From Novosphingobium sp. UBA1948 (GTDB lineage: Bacteria; Pseudomonadota; Alphaproteobacteria; Sphingomonadales; Sphingomonadaceae), in assembly GCA_002336765.1 (NCBI GenBank), contig DDES01000112.1, forward strand, positions 1 through 6,479: a DNA stretch of 6,479 nt. Direction: 5' to 3'. Shown in pieces: positions 1 through 5,363 of this stretch. The position numbers and the translations under genes were made by a program. The stretch's first letter is position 1; each line of letters opens with the position of its first letter. The notes beneath the pieces are model-generated. The model was not told where the DNA came from. It searched no databases and saw only the letters and a list, made by a program, of their open reading frames with translations.

Positions 1-718
1 GGGGGGCTTCCCCCGCCAGACCCTGTTGCAGGGCGAGGCGGGCCTGCGCCACGGCAAGGCGGCCCGCATCGCGATTCTGGGCCGCGGCGCGGGCGAGGGC
101 ACGGCTGGCCTGCGCCGTGCGGCCATCCCACAGCAGCGCTTCCAGCCGCGCGTCATGGTCTTCGGGCGAGAAGCTGCGGCCCCAGCGGGCGAGGATGGCG
201 GCTTCGGCCAGATCATTCATCGCGCCGCCGCGCCATGCCGCGCGGGCCATATCGGCGGCTTCGCGCTCGCGCCCCAGCGAGGCCAGCGCCAGTGCATAAG
301 ATGCGCGCGCGGGATTGGTGAGCGGCGGGAAACGGTCGAAGAAGGCCGCCATGCGGGCGGGCTCCACATTCTGCGCCGCCAGCGATTTCTCGGCCGCCTT
401 GCGCAGGGCTTCCTCCTGCGGGAAGCCGGTCCATGCCAGAACAAAGCCGGCATAGGCGTCGAACCCCTGGTTTTCCGTGCCTACCAACTGCCGCCAGCGG
501 GCGATGGCAGGCGCAATGGCGCCGGGCGCGCTGGCTTTCAGTTCGGCGCGGGCGCGGTCCCACTCGCTGCCGTCCTGACATTGCGCGGGGGCCGACATCG
601 CCACCAGCGCCAGCAACAGCAGCGAGGCAAGACGCCGCTTGCGCAGGGAAATGCCGGTGCTATGGCGGGCAACAGACGAGGGGCCAGACCCAAGCGGGGG
701 CTTCATGGCGCTGGACAT
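1..718 (-). CDS. slt: Soluble lytic murein transglycosylase, N-terminal part (3' end outside window)
   Basis: The minus strand is open from an ATG at 718 to the window edge, giving about 239 codons. Residues 1-29 are a long basic n-region, followed by a hydrophobic stretch (about 30-43, rich in Leu and Ala) and an APA-type cleavage site near residue 45, so the product is predicted to be periplasmic. The rest is alpha-helical and resembles the superhelical U-domain of the Slt70 family, including the DH..RL.ALLW pattern near residues 187-197 and a GR..EAA..AR.AWR segment. Family members cleave the MurNAc-GlcNAc bond of peptidoglycan, forming 1,6-anhydro ends; the catalytic SLT domain with its glutamate should lie beyond base 1 and is not visible. 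The start is uncertain: AAGGAG lies 12 bases before ATG 718, and an in-frame ATG exists at 757. It is divergent from dapA, another peptidoglycan-related gene. The family call rests on the N-terminal helical domain and context. Confidence 0.78.
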   Translation of the reverse strand, partial: MSSAMKPPLGSGPSSVARHSTGISLRKRRLASLLLLALVAMSAPAQCQDGSEWDRARAELKASAPGAIAPAIARWRQLVGTENQGFDAYAGFVLAWTGFPQEEALRKAAEKSLAAQNVEPARMAAFFDRFPPLTNPARASYALALASLGREREAADMARAAWRGGAMNDLAEAAILARWGRSFSPEDHDARLEALLWDGRTAQASRALARAAAQNRDAGRLAVAQARLALQQGLAGEAP

Positions 719-833
719 TGTGGCCGGTGGCTCCTTATCAGGCGGCAAGACAATCATGCGCCCTTAGGCGCGGGGGACTTGGCGGAGCAACCCCGCCCAC
801 CCGCTTCATGGGCGATTGCAGAGGATAAAGTCC
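719..833. promoter_or_regulatory. Divergent intergenic region between slt and dapA
   Basis: These 115 bases must hold the promoters and ribosome sites of two genes transcribed in opposite directions. On the plus strand AGAGGA (820-825) is a good ribosome site for dapA. On the minus strand AAGGAG (about 731-736) serves slt. No convincing -35/-10 pair could be picked for either gene; a weak minus-strand candidate is TTGCTC then CTAAGG with a 17-base spacer, just before the alternative slt start at 757. Confidence 0.45.
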
Positions 834-1721
834 ATGTTTTCCGGTTCTATTCCCGCTCTGGTGACACCTTTTCGCGACGGAGCGTTCGACGAGCCGACCT
901 TCCGCGCGCTGGTGGACTGGCAGATCGAGAACGGTTCCTCCGCGCTGGTGCCCTGTGGCACCACGGGCGAGAATTCGACCCTGTCCAACGCCGAGCACCA
1001 CCGTGTGATCGAGGTCTGCATCGAGCAGGCGGCGGGCCGCGTGCCGGTGATAGCGGGCTGTGGATCGAATGACACGCAGAACGCGCTGCTGCACATGACC
1101 TTTTCCAAGAAGTGCGGCGCGGCGGCGGCCCTGCTGGTGGCGCCCTATTACAACCGCCCCAGTCAGGAAGGCCTGCTGGCCCATTTCTCCTATCTGGCCG
1201 AAAAGATCGACCTGCCGATCATTCTCTACAATGTGCCCGCGCGTACGGTGACCGATATCAAGCCGGAAACCGTGATCGAACTGGCGCGCCGCTTCCCCGA
1301 CAAGATCATCGGTATCAAGGACGCCAGCGGCGACCTGTCGCGCGTGACCGACCATCGCATGGGCATTTCCAAGAGCTTCATCCAGCTTTCGGGCGATGAC
1401 GAGCTGGCGCTGCCGCATACGGCGGCGGGCGGTGTGGGCTGCATCTCGGTGACGGCCAATGCCGCGCCGCGCCTGTGCGCCGATTTCCAGAAGGCCTGCG
1501 CGGCGGGCGATCTGGCCGAGGCGCGCCGTTTGAACGATCTGCTCTATCCGCTGCACTATGCCATGTTCGAGGATGCCTCGCCGGGGCCGGTGAAATATGC
1601 CCTGTCGCGCGTGTTTGAAGGTGTGCGCGAGGAATTGCGCCTGCCGCTGGTGGCTTGCAACGACAAGGCGCGCAAGGCGGTGGATGCCGCGCTGGTCCAT
1701 GCGGGGCTGGTCAAAGGCTGA
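834..1721 (+). CDS. dapA: 4-hydroxy-tetrahydrodipicolinate synthase
   Basis: This 295-residue cytosolic enzyme condenses pyruvate with L-aspartate-4-semialdehyde to give 4-hydroxy-tetrahydrodipicolinate, the branch point to lysine and meso-diaminopimelate for peptidoglycan. The length matches the family (about 290-300). The expected residues are visible: the CGTTGE signature with Thr43 and Thr44, Tyr106 in APYYNRP, Tyr132 and Arg137 in the LYNVPART segment, and the Schiff-base lysine Lys162 in GIKDASGD. The fold is an (alpha/beta)8 barrel, normally a homotetramer. ATG 834 is chosen because AGAGGA lies 8 bases upstream and the protein then begins MFSGSIPALVTPF, as DapA proteins do; an in-frame TTG at 816 would add only six residues. 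It is divergent from slt and followed by a 104-base gap before a secreted beta-helix gene. From memory, dapA in related sphingomonads is usually followed by smpB, which is absent here. Confidence 0.97.
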   Translation: MFSGSIPALVTPFRDGAFDEPTFRALVDWQIENGSSALVPCGTTGENSTLSNAEHHRVIEVCIEQAAGRVPVIAGCGSNDTQNALLHMTFSKKCGAAAALLVAPYYNRPSQEGLLAHFSYLAEKIDLPIILYNVPARTVTDIKPETVIELARRFPDKIIGIKDASGDLSRVTDHRMGISKSFIQLSGDDELALPHTAAGGVGCISVTANAAPRLCADFQKACAAGDLAEARRLNDLLYPLHYAMFEDASPGPVKYALSRVFEGVREELRLPLVACNDKARKAVDAALVHAGLVKG

Positions 1722-1727
1722 TCGCGC

Positions 1728-1754
1728 CGCGCGCTGTCATCCATGGGGCGCGTG
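1728..1754 (+). terminator. Weak stem-loop after dapA
   Basis: Seven bases after the dapA stop, CGCGC (1730-1734) can pair with GCGCG (1748-1752), and one further C-G pair closes it beyond a G-T wobble. The loop is 13 bases. No T-run follows, so it is at best a weak or factor-assisted terminator. Confidence 0.2.
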
Positions 1755-1756
1755 TG

Positions 1757-1775
1757 TTAGGTATATACCCTAGGT
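1757..1775 (+). promoter_or_regulatory. AT-rich palindrome plus CCCTAGGT upstream of beta-helix gene 1
   Basis: A perfect 10-bp palindrome GGTATATACC (1760-1769) overlaps CCCTAGGT (1768-1775), which itself contains the palindrome CCTAGG. The same octamer lies upstream of the neighbouring paralogue at 2670-2677. TATATA could act as a -10 element, but no well-spaced -35 was found. Placement 50 bases before the start codon suggests a promoter or operator role; this is inference. Confidence 0.4.
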
Positions 1776-1825
1776 GAGATGAGTCGCGCGACGGGGCGTG
1801 GCTGCCTGCCTCGGGAGGATGTATC

Positions 1826-2590
1826 ATGCGCAATTCGGGTCTTGTTTGGGCTGCTCTGGCGTTGGCGGCAAGTTCGGGCGTGGCCCATGCGCAGGCGACG
1901 CGCACCTGGGTTTCGGGCGTGGGCGATGATGCCAACCCCTGTTCGCGCACCGCGCCCTGCAAGACCTTTGCCGGCGCGATCAGCAAGACCGCTGCGGGGG
2001 GCGAGATCGATGTGCTCGATCCGGGCGGCTTTGGCGGCGTTACCGTCACCAAGTCGATCACGCTGCGCGCGGTGGGCTTTGAAGGCGGTGTGCTGGTGTC
2101 GGGCACCAGCGGGATTGTCGTCAACGCCGCTGCCACCGACCGCGTGGTGATCGAAGGGCTGACGCTCGAAGGACTGGGCACCAGTTCGTTGGGGGCCGCC
2201 AATTCGCCCAACGGGGTCAATATCCTGCAGGCGGGCAATGTGTTCATCACCCGCACCACCATCCACGGCTTTGCCAATGGCGTGCATCTGGGCGGTTCGG
2301 CCAACAGCCGCCTGACCATCAAGGACAGCCAGATTACCGACAACCAGATCGGGGTTTTGATCGACAACTCGGCTGGCGGCGGCAAAGCCAAGATTTTCGA
2401 CACGCTGTTCCTCAGCAATGGCACGGCCGGCATTCAGGCCAATGGCACGGGCAATGATGCGCTGCTGTCGGGCAACCGCATCATCGGCAGCGCCAAGGCG
2501 ATCGACCTGATCGCGGGCGGCACGGCCAAATCCTATGGCGACAATGTGCTGACCAGCGGCGATATCCCGACGCAGGCGGCCAAGAACTGA
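1826..2590 (+). CDS. Secreted right-handed parallel beta-helix protein, copy 1
   Basis: The 254-residue product starts with a typical signal peptide (about residues 1-22, ending AHA before Gln23), so it is exported. The mature part begins with a TRTWVSGVGDD segment and a short cysteine pair, Cys39 and Cys45, that could form a disulfide. It continues with repeated short strands of the type I..S.I.. and N..VHL, together with NGV, GNV, GNR turns, which is the pattern of pectate-lyase-like right-handed beta-helices. The last 45 residues, including a GNDALLSGN and an SYGDNVLTSGD motif, are nearly shared with the gene downstream. GGAGG at 1814-1818 lies 7 bases before ATG 1826, an excellent ribosome site. 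No catalytic residues of polysaccharide lyases or hydrolases can be assigned. Proteins starting with this motif set occur in various proteobacteria as uncharacterised beta-helix proteins; a surface or extracellular binding role is a guess. Confidence 0.85.
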   Translation: MRNSGLVWAALALAASSGVAHAQATRTWVSGVGDDANPCSRTAPCKTFAGAISKTAAGGEIDVLDPGGFGGVTVTKSITLRAVGFEGGVLVSGTSGIVVNAAATDRVVIEGLTLEGLGTSSLGAANSPNGVNILQAGNVFITRTTIHGFANGVHLGGSANSRLTIKDSQITDNQIGVLIDNSAGGGKAKIFDTLFLSNGTAGIQANGTGNDALLSGNRIIGSAKAIDLIAGGTAKSYGDNVLTSGDIPTQAAKN

Positions 2591-2636
2591 TACCGGCGCG
2601 GCGTGTTGGTAAACAGCATGTTAGCCGCGTAACTTG

Positions 2637-2662
2637 GTAAAGACGCAAGTGCCGGTCTTTAC
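2637..2662. repeat. Perfect 8-bp inverted repeat between the paralogues
   Basis: GTAAAGAC (2637-2644) and GTCTTTAC (2655-2662) are exact reverse complements separated by 10 bases. The sequence TTGGTAAA at 2634-2641 overlapping the left arm also occurs at 2606-2613, 28 bases earlier. There is no T-run after the right arm, so an intrinsic terminator is unlikely. The site lies 46 bases after the stop of copy 1 and 52 bases before the chosen start of copy 2, which fits an operator for a dimeric regulator. Confidence 0.5.
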
Positions 2663-2669
2663 GTGATGT

Positions 2670-2677
2670 CCCTAGGT
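2670..2677 (+). promoter_or_regulatory. CCCTAGGT octamer upstream of beta-helix gene 2
   Basis: This is the same octamer as at 1768-1775. It stands 37 bases before the chosen start of copy 2, compared with 50 bases in copy 1. The flanking bases are otherwise dissimilar, so the octamer may be a retained binding site; it could also be chance. Confidence 0.3.
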
Positions 2678-2714
2678 CAAGGCGCGCGGGATGCCTTGCA
2701 ACAAGGGTCGCGTG

Positions 2715-3467
2715 ATGGTGCTTGGGGTTCACGGGTTGGTATGGCTGGGTGGCGCCTTGGCGCTGGCGCAGCCCGTTGTGGCGCAGGCGCAGGCGGCGCG
2801 GACATGGGTATCGGCACTGGGCGACGATGGTGCGGCCTGTTCGCGCGCGGCGCCCTGTCGCAGTCTGGCGGGCGCCTTTGCCAAAACGGCGGCGGGCGGC
2901 GAGATCGACGTGCTCGACACCGGCAGCTTTGGCACCCTGACCATCACCCGCGCGGTGACGGTACGCGCCACGGGCGTGACGGCGGCGGTGCAGGCAAGCA
3001 GCGGCGCGGCCATCACCGTGGCGGCGGGCGTGGGCGATCTGGTGGTGATCGACGGGTTGGCGCTGGAGGGCGGGGGCAATGGCGGCGCGGGGGTGCAAGT
3101 GCTGTCGGGCAGCGAGGTCATTCTGGCGCATTTGACCGTCAACCGCTTTGGCAACGGCGTCGAACTGGGCGGCAATGGCGCGATGCGGGTGACGGTCGAG
3201 GACTGTCGCCTGACCCGCAACGATGTGGGCGTGGCGGTGGTCAATGGCGGCGGGGCGGGCAAGGCCAAGCTGTTTTTCAATCTGTTGGTGGCCAATGTCG
3301 CGGCAGGCGTGCGGGTGGCGGGTGCGGGCAATGATGCGCTGCTGTCGGGAAACCAGGTGATCGGCAGTCCGCGCGCGCTTGACCTGTCGGGGGGCGGTAC
3401 GGCCAGTTCTTACGGCGATAATGTGTTAACGAGCGGTGATGCCCCCTTGCTGGTCGCCAAGAGTTGA
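2715..3467 (+). CDS. Secreted right-handed parallel beta-helix protein, copy 2
   Basis: This 250-residue protein is a paralogue of the preceding gene product. It has a signal peptide (about residues 1-25, ending near VAQA), the same RTWVSALGDD opening, the same short cysteine pair (Cys42 and Cys48), a KTAAGGEIDVLD block, and a closing GNDALLSGN then SYGDNVLTSGD. Repeated beta-strand rungs with NGV and GNDV turns support a right-handed beta-helix; no catalytic residues can be named. ATG 2715 is preferred because AAGGG (2703-2707) lies 7 bases upstream and the signal peptide then matches copy 1 in length; an in-frame ATG at 2691 with a weaker AAGG would add eight residues. Compared with copy 1 it is richer in Gly, Ala and Val and more GC-rich. 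The gap of 124 bases with its own signals suggests a separately regulated gene, not merely the second gene of an operon. The physiological role is unknown. Confidence 0.85.
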   Translation: MVLGVHGLVWLGGALALAQPVVAQAQAARTWVSALGDDGAACSRAAPCRSLAGAFAKTAAGGEIDVLDTGSFGTLTITRAVTVRATGVTAAVQASSGAAITVAAGVGDLVVIDGLALEGGGNGGAGVQVLSGSEVILAHLTVNRFGNGVELGGNGAMRVTVEDCRLTRNDVGVAVVNGGGAGKAKLFFNLLVANVAAGVRVAGAGNDALLSGNQVIGSPRALDLSGGGTASSYGDNVLTSGDAPLLVAKS

Positions 3468-3737
3468 CGCGAAGAAGGGGCGGGCGTCCACAGTTGCAAT
3501 GAATATTAGCGGAACGTGCTTAACTTGATGGCGACTTTGTGACGACTTGCGCGGCATGAAACGCGAATCTTGCAAGGGTTGATTCTGGTCTTGAACAGCA
3601 TCCATAGGGCATGAATTCGCACGCGTATGCCACGATTGTCCAAAGGAAGCTGAAGCCGATTGCACAAAGCAGTCAGTTTCGATGCAAAATGCGTAAAAGC
3701 TCTTGATTTCCATATGATAATGGCCTGTTCCAAGGGC
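3468..3737. other. Lower-GC gene-free region before the tetR-family gene
   Basis: These 270 bases are visibly less GC-rich than the surroundings and contain no credible gene. An open frame on the minus strand across 3426-3797 overlaps both neighbours and has no recognisable content. Visible elements are two GANTC sites (3565-3569 and 3581-3585), a GGCAT/ATGCC inverted pair (3608-3612 and 3627-3631), a strong ribosome-site-like AAAGGAAG (3642-3649) ten bases before an in-frame TTG at 3660, and a TATGATAAT sequence at 3713-3721 that could be a -10 element without a clear -35. No T-run terminator for the upstream gene was found. Confidence 0.5.
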
Positions 3738-4340
3738 ATGGACGAGCAAAGTTACCATCTGGACCAGCGCAGGAATCGGAATTTTGCCGAGACTCATCGC
3801 CAGTTGATCGAACGGGCGGTTACGTTGATCGACAAAGAAGGTGTTGCGCCTTTATCGGTGTCCTCGCTGGCGCGCGATGCGGGGATGAACCGCTCGACCG
3901 TCTATTACCATTTTGAAAGCCGCGAGGCTTTGCTGGCTTCGGTCAAGCAATGGGTCGGGATGCGGCTGTCCGATGCGCTGCTGGGCGTGGGCGATCCCGC
4001 GCTGCGGCTGGAGCGGACGCTGGAATTTGCGATGGGCCATCCGGTGGTGGTGCATCTGTGGGTGATGGACCTGATCGATGAAGGGCCGATCCGCGAGAGG
4101 CTGCCCTTCTGGGATGTGCTGGTGGGGGCGATGCAGCGCGGGCAGGCACAGGTTGACGGCACCGTCCGCGGCGATCCGGCCGATGCCGAGGTCTGGGCGG
4201 TTTCGCTGCTCTCGGTGGCGTTGATGGGCACGCGGGTTTACAAATCGGCGATCCGGCCGGAAGAATCCCCCGATGTGATCGCGCGGCGCTTTGCCCGCGC
4301 TTTTGGTTGGTTGTTGGGGCAATTGTCGGCCAAGCGCTGA
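3738..4340 (+). CDS. TetR/AcrR-family transcriptional regulator
   Basis: The product is 200 residues from ATG 3738, the usual TetR size. Residues about 16-66 form the DNA-binding domain: a first helix (FAETHRQLIERAVTLI), then a helix-turn-helix with SVSSLARDAGMNRSTVYYHF, which is the hallmark TetR recognition segment, followed by ESREALLASV. The C-terminal part (about 70-200) is the variable ligand-binding and dimerisation domain, and gives no hint of the effector. The start is uncertain. ATG 3738 lacks a well-spaced ribosome site (AAGGG ends one base before it), whereas TTG 3660 has AAAGGAAG ten bases upstream and would add 26 residues. Those extra codons have poor third-position GC, so ATG 3738 is preferred. 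Neighbours are the beta-helix genes upstream and a 17-bp triple repeat downstream; either could carry its operator, but no evidence links them. Confidence 0.88.
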   Translation: MDEQSYHLDQRRNRNFAETHRQLIERAVTLIDKEGVAPLSVSSLARDAGMNRSTVYYHFESREALLASVKQWVGMRLSDALLGVGDPALRLERTLEFAMGHPVVVHLWVMDLIDEGPIRERLPFWDVLVGAMQRGQAQVDGTVRGDPADAEVWAVSLLSVALMGTRVYKSAIRPEESPDVIARRFARAFGWLLGQLSAKR

Positions 4341-4350
4341 ACGCGGCCCC

Positions 4351-4401
4351 AGTGTTTGCGTGAATGAAGTGTTTGCGTGAATGCAGTGTTTGCATGAATG
4401 C
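4351..4401. repeat. Three tandem 17-bp direct repeats
   Basis: The unit AGTGTTTGCGTGAATGC occurs three times without gaps at 4351-4367, 4368-4384 and 4385-4401. Copy 1 ends in A instead of C, and copy 3 has A in place of G at its tenth base; the rest is identical. The array starts 10 bases after the stop of the TetR-family gene and ends 60 bases before the bamD start. It is less GC-rich than its flanks. It could be a regulatory site array or a slippage-prone tandem repeat. Confidence 0.9.
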
Positions 4402-4425
4402 CGCGCGGATTATCCCGAGCTTTCA

Positions 4426-4455
4426 CTTGGCGTTCAGGCGCGTGCTGGTTATAGG
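4426..4455 (+). promoter_or_regulatory. Candidate bamD promoter
   Basis: CTTGGC (4426-4431) resembles a -35 element, and TATAGG (4450-4455) with an 18-base spacer resembles a -10. Transcription would be expected to begin about at the bamD ATG (4462). No Shine-Dalgarno sequence precedes that ATG, so the mRNA may be leaderless. This is inference from spacing. Confidence 0.4.
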
Positions 4456-4461
4456 CTCCCC

Positions 4462-5268
4462 ATGCTGTTTCAAACGATCCGCCTTTCGCCCCGCGCCCTG
4501 ATTCTGGTTGGTGCCGCCGTTGCCATGACGATGACGGCGGGTTGCGCCGGTCGCAGCAAGAAGCCCAAGGACACCGCCTATGTGGCGCGCGACGTTGATT
4601 CGCTCTATCTGGAGGCGAAGAAGCGGCTGGATCAGGGCGACAACAAGATCGCCGCCGCGCTGTTCGACGAGGTGGAGCGCCAGCACCCCTATTCGCCCTG
4701 GGCCCGCCGCGCCCAGTTGATGAGCGCCTTCTCCTATTACTCGGCCAAGGATTACACCAAGGCAGTGCAGTCGGCGCAGCGTTTCCTGTCGATCCATCCG
4801 GGCAACAAGGACGCGGGCTATGCCTTCTATCTGGTGGCCCTGTGCTATTACGAGCAGATCAGCGACGTCAGCCGTGACCAGAAGATCACGCAGCAGGCGC
4901 TCTCGGCCTTGAACGATGTGGTGCGTCGCTATCCCGGCACGCGCTATGCCACCGATGCCCGGCTCAAGATCGATCTGGTGAACGATCACCTTGCCGGCAA
5001 GGAAATGGACATTGGCCGCTATTACGAGCGCGCCGGCCGCTGGCTGGCCGCCGATGTGCGCTTCCGCAATGTGATCGACCGTTATCAGACCACCAGCCAC
5101 ACCGGCGAGGCGCTGTTCCGTCTGGTGGAAACCAATCTCGCGCTGGGCCTGCCCGAAGAGGCGCAGAAATATGCCTCGGTGCTGGGCGCCAACTATCCGG
5201 GCAGCGAGTGGTACCAGAAGGCCTATGTCCTGATGCAGCGCCACGCGCCGAACACCAAAGCGGTGTGA
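4462..5268 (+). CDS. bamD: Outer membrane protein assembly factor BamD (lipoprotein)
   Basis: This 268-residue protein is the essential TPR lipoprotein of the BAM complex, which with BamA inserts beta-barrel proteins into the outer membrane. A signal peptide with a hydrophobic core (about residues 12-23) leads to a lipobox-like TAGC, with lipidated Cys28; Ala at position +2 agrees with outer-membrane sorting. From about residue 44, helical TPR pairs follow: DSLYLEAKKRLDQGD with a HPYSPWARRAQL segment, then a FSYYSAKDYTKAVQSAQRFL repeat, YAFYLVALCYYEQI, and the conserved SALNDVVRRYPGTRYATDAR region. Length and order match the YfiO/ComL family. ATG 4462 is chosen because the signal peptide then has normal length; upstream in-frame starts such as 4381 run through the 17-bp repeats and are not credible. 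There is no clear ribosome site. In related genomes bamD usually lies between lpxC and recN (from memory); here the upstream neighbour is a TetR gene. Confidence 0.95.
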   Translation: MLFQTIRLSPRALILVGAAVAMTMTAGCAGRSKKPKDTAYVARDVDSLYLEAKKRLDQGDNKIAAALFDEVERQHPYSPWARRAQLMSAFSYYSAKDYTKAVQSAQRFLSIHPGNKDAGYAFYLVALCYYEQISDVSRDQKITQQALSALNDVVRRYPGTRYATDARLKIDLVNDHLAGKEMDIGRYYERAGRWLAADVRFRNVIDRYQTTSHTGEALFRLVETNLALGLPEEAQKYASVLGANYPGSEWYQKAYVLMQRHAPNTKAV

Positions 5269-5299
5269 TCGGCGCGGTTTGATCGCTGGCTCGCTGGCA

Positions 5300-5323
5300 G
5301 GCGGGGACAATCTCTCGCCCGCC
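5300..5323. terminator. GC stem-loop between bamD and the rrf2-family gene
   Basis: GGCGGG (5300-5305) and CCCGCC (5318-5323) form a perfect 6-bp stem with a 12-base loop, 31 bases after the bamD stop. No T-run follows; the sequence runs straight into the TTGACA of the next promoter. It may be a weak terminator or an operator next to the -35. Confidence 0.35.
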
Positions 5324-5325
5324 GG

Positions 5326-5356
5326 TTGACATTTGCGGGCTGGCGCGTCTCTATGC
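5326..5356 (+). promoter_or_regulatory. Candidate promoter of the rrf2-family gene
   Basis: TTGACA (5326-5331) is a consensus -35 hexamer. The region 5349-5356 (CTCTATGC) sits 17-19 bases downstream and is the only plausible -10, although it is a weak match. The ATG at 5364 begins about seven bases after it, and no Shine-Dalgarno sequence is present, so transcription probably starts at or beside the ATG. Confidence 0.5.
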
Positions 5357-5363
5357 GCGCGCC

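Noticed and set aside
213..581. Minus-strand open frames inside the slt region (213-581 and 217-453)
   Set aside because: They are in other frames on the same strand as slt; the slt frame alone gives a signal peptide and family-like helical sequence.
26..1072. Long plus-strand open frame of 348 codons
   Set aside because: It is antisense to slt and out of frame over dapA; its Arg/Gly/Ala-rich product is typical of a GC-rich shadow frame with no recognisable domain.
738..1700. Minus-strand open frame of 320 codons across dapA
   Set aside because: It lies opposite a secure dapA gene and has His/Arg-rich low-complexity composition; a shadow of high third-position GC.
3511..3536. GGAAC as a possible EcfG (general stress sigma factor) -35
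   Set aside because: No GTT-type -10 element follows at 16-17 bases, so the EcfG promoter pattern is not met.
3426..3797. Minus-strand open frame of 123 codons in the gap before the TetR gene
   Set aside because: It overlaps both flanking genes, lacks a ribosome site and shows no recognisable domain or gene-like codon bias.
4351..4401. CRISPR array or replication-origin iterons
   Set aside because: There are no spacers between the repeats, so it is not CRISPR; and no replication initiator gene or DnaA box cluster is nearby.
4423..5310. Minus-strand open frame of 295 codons across bamD
   Set aside because: It is a mirror frame of bamD with no recognisable motif.
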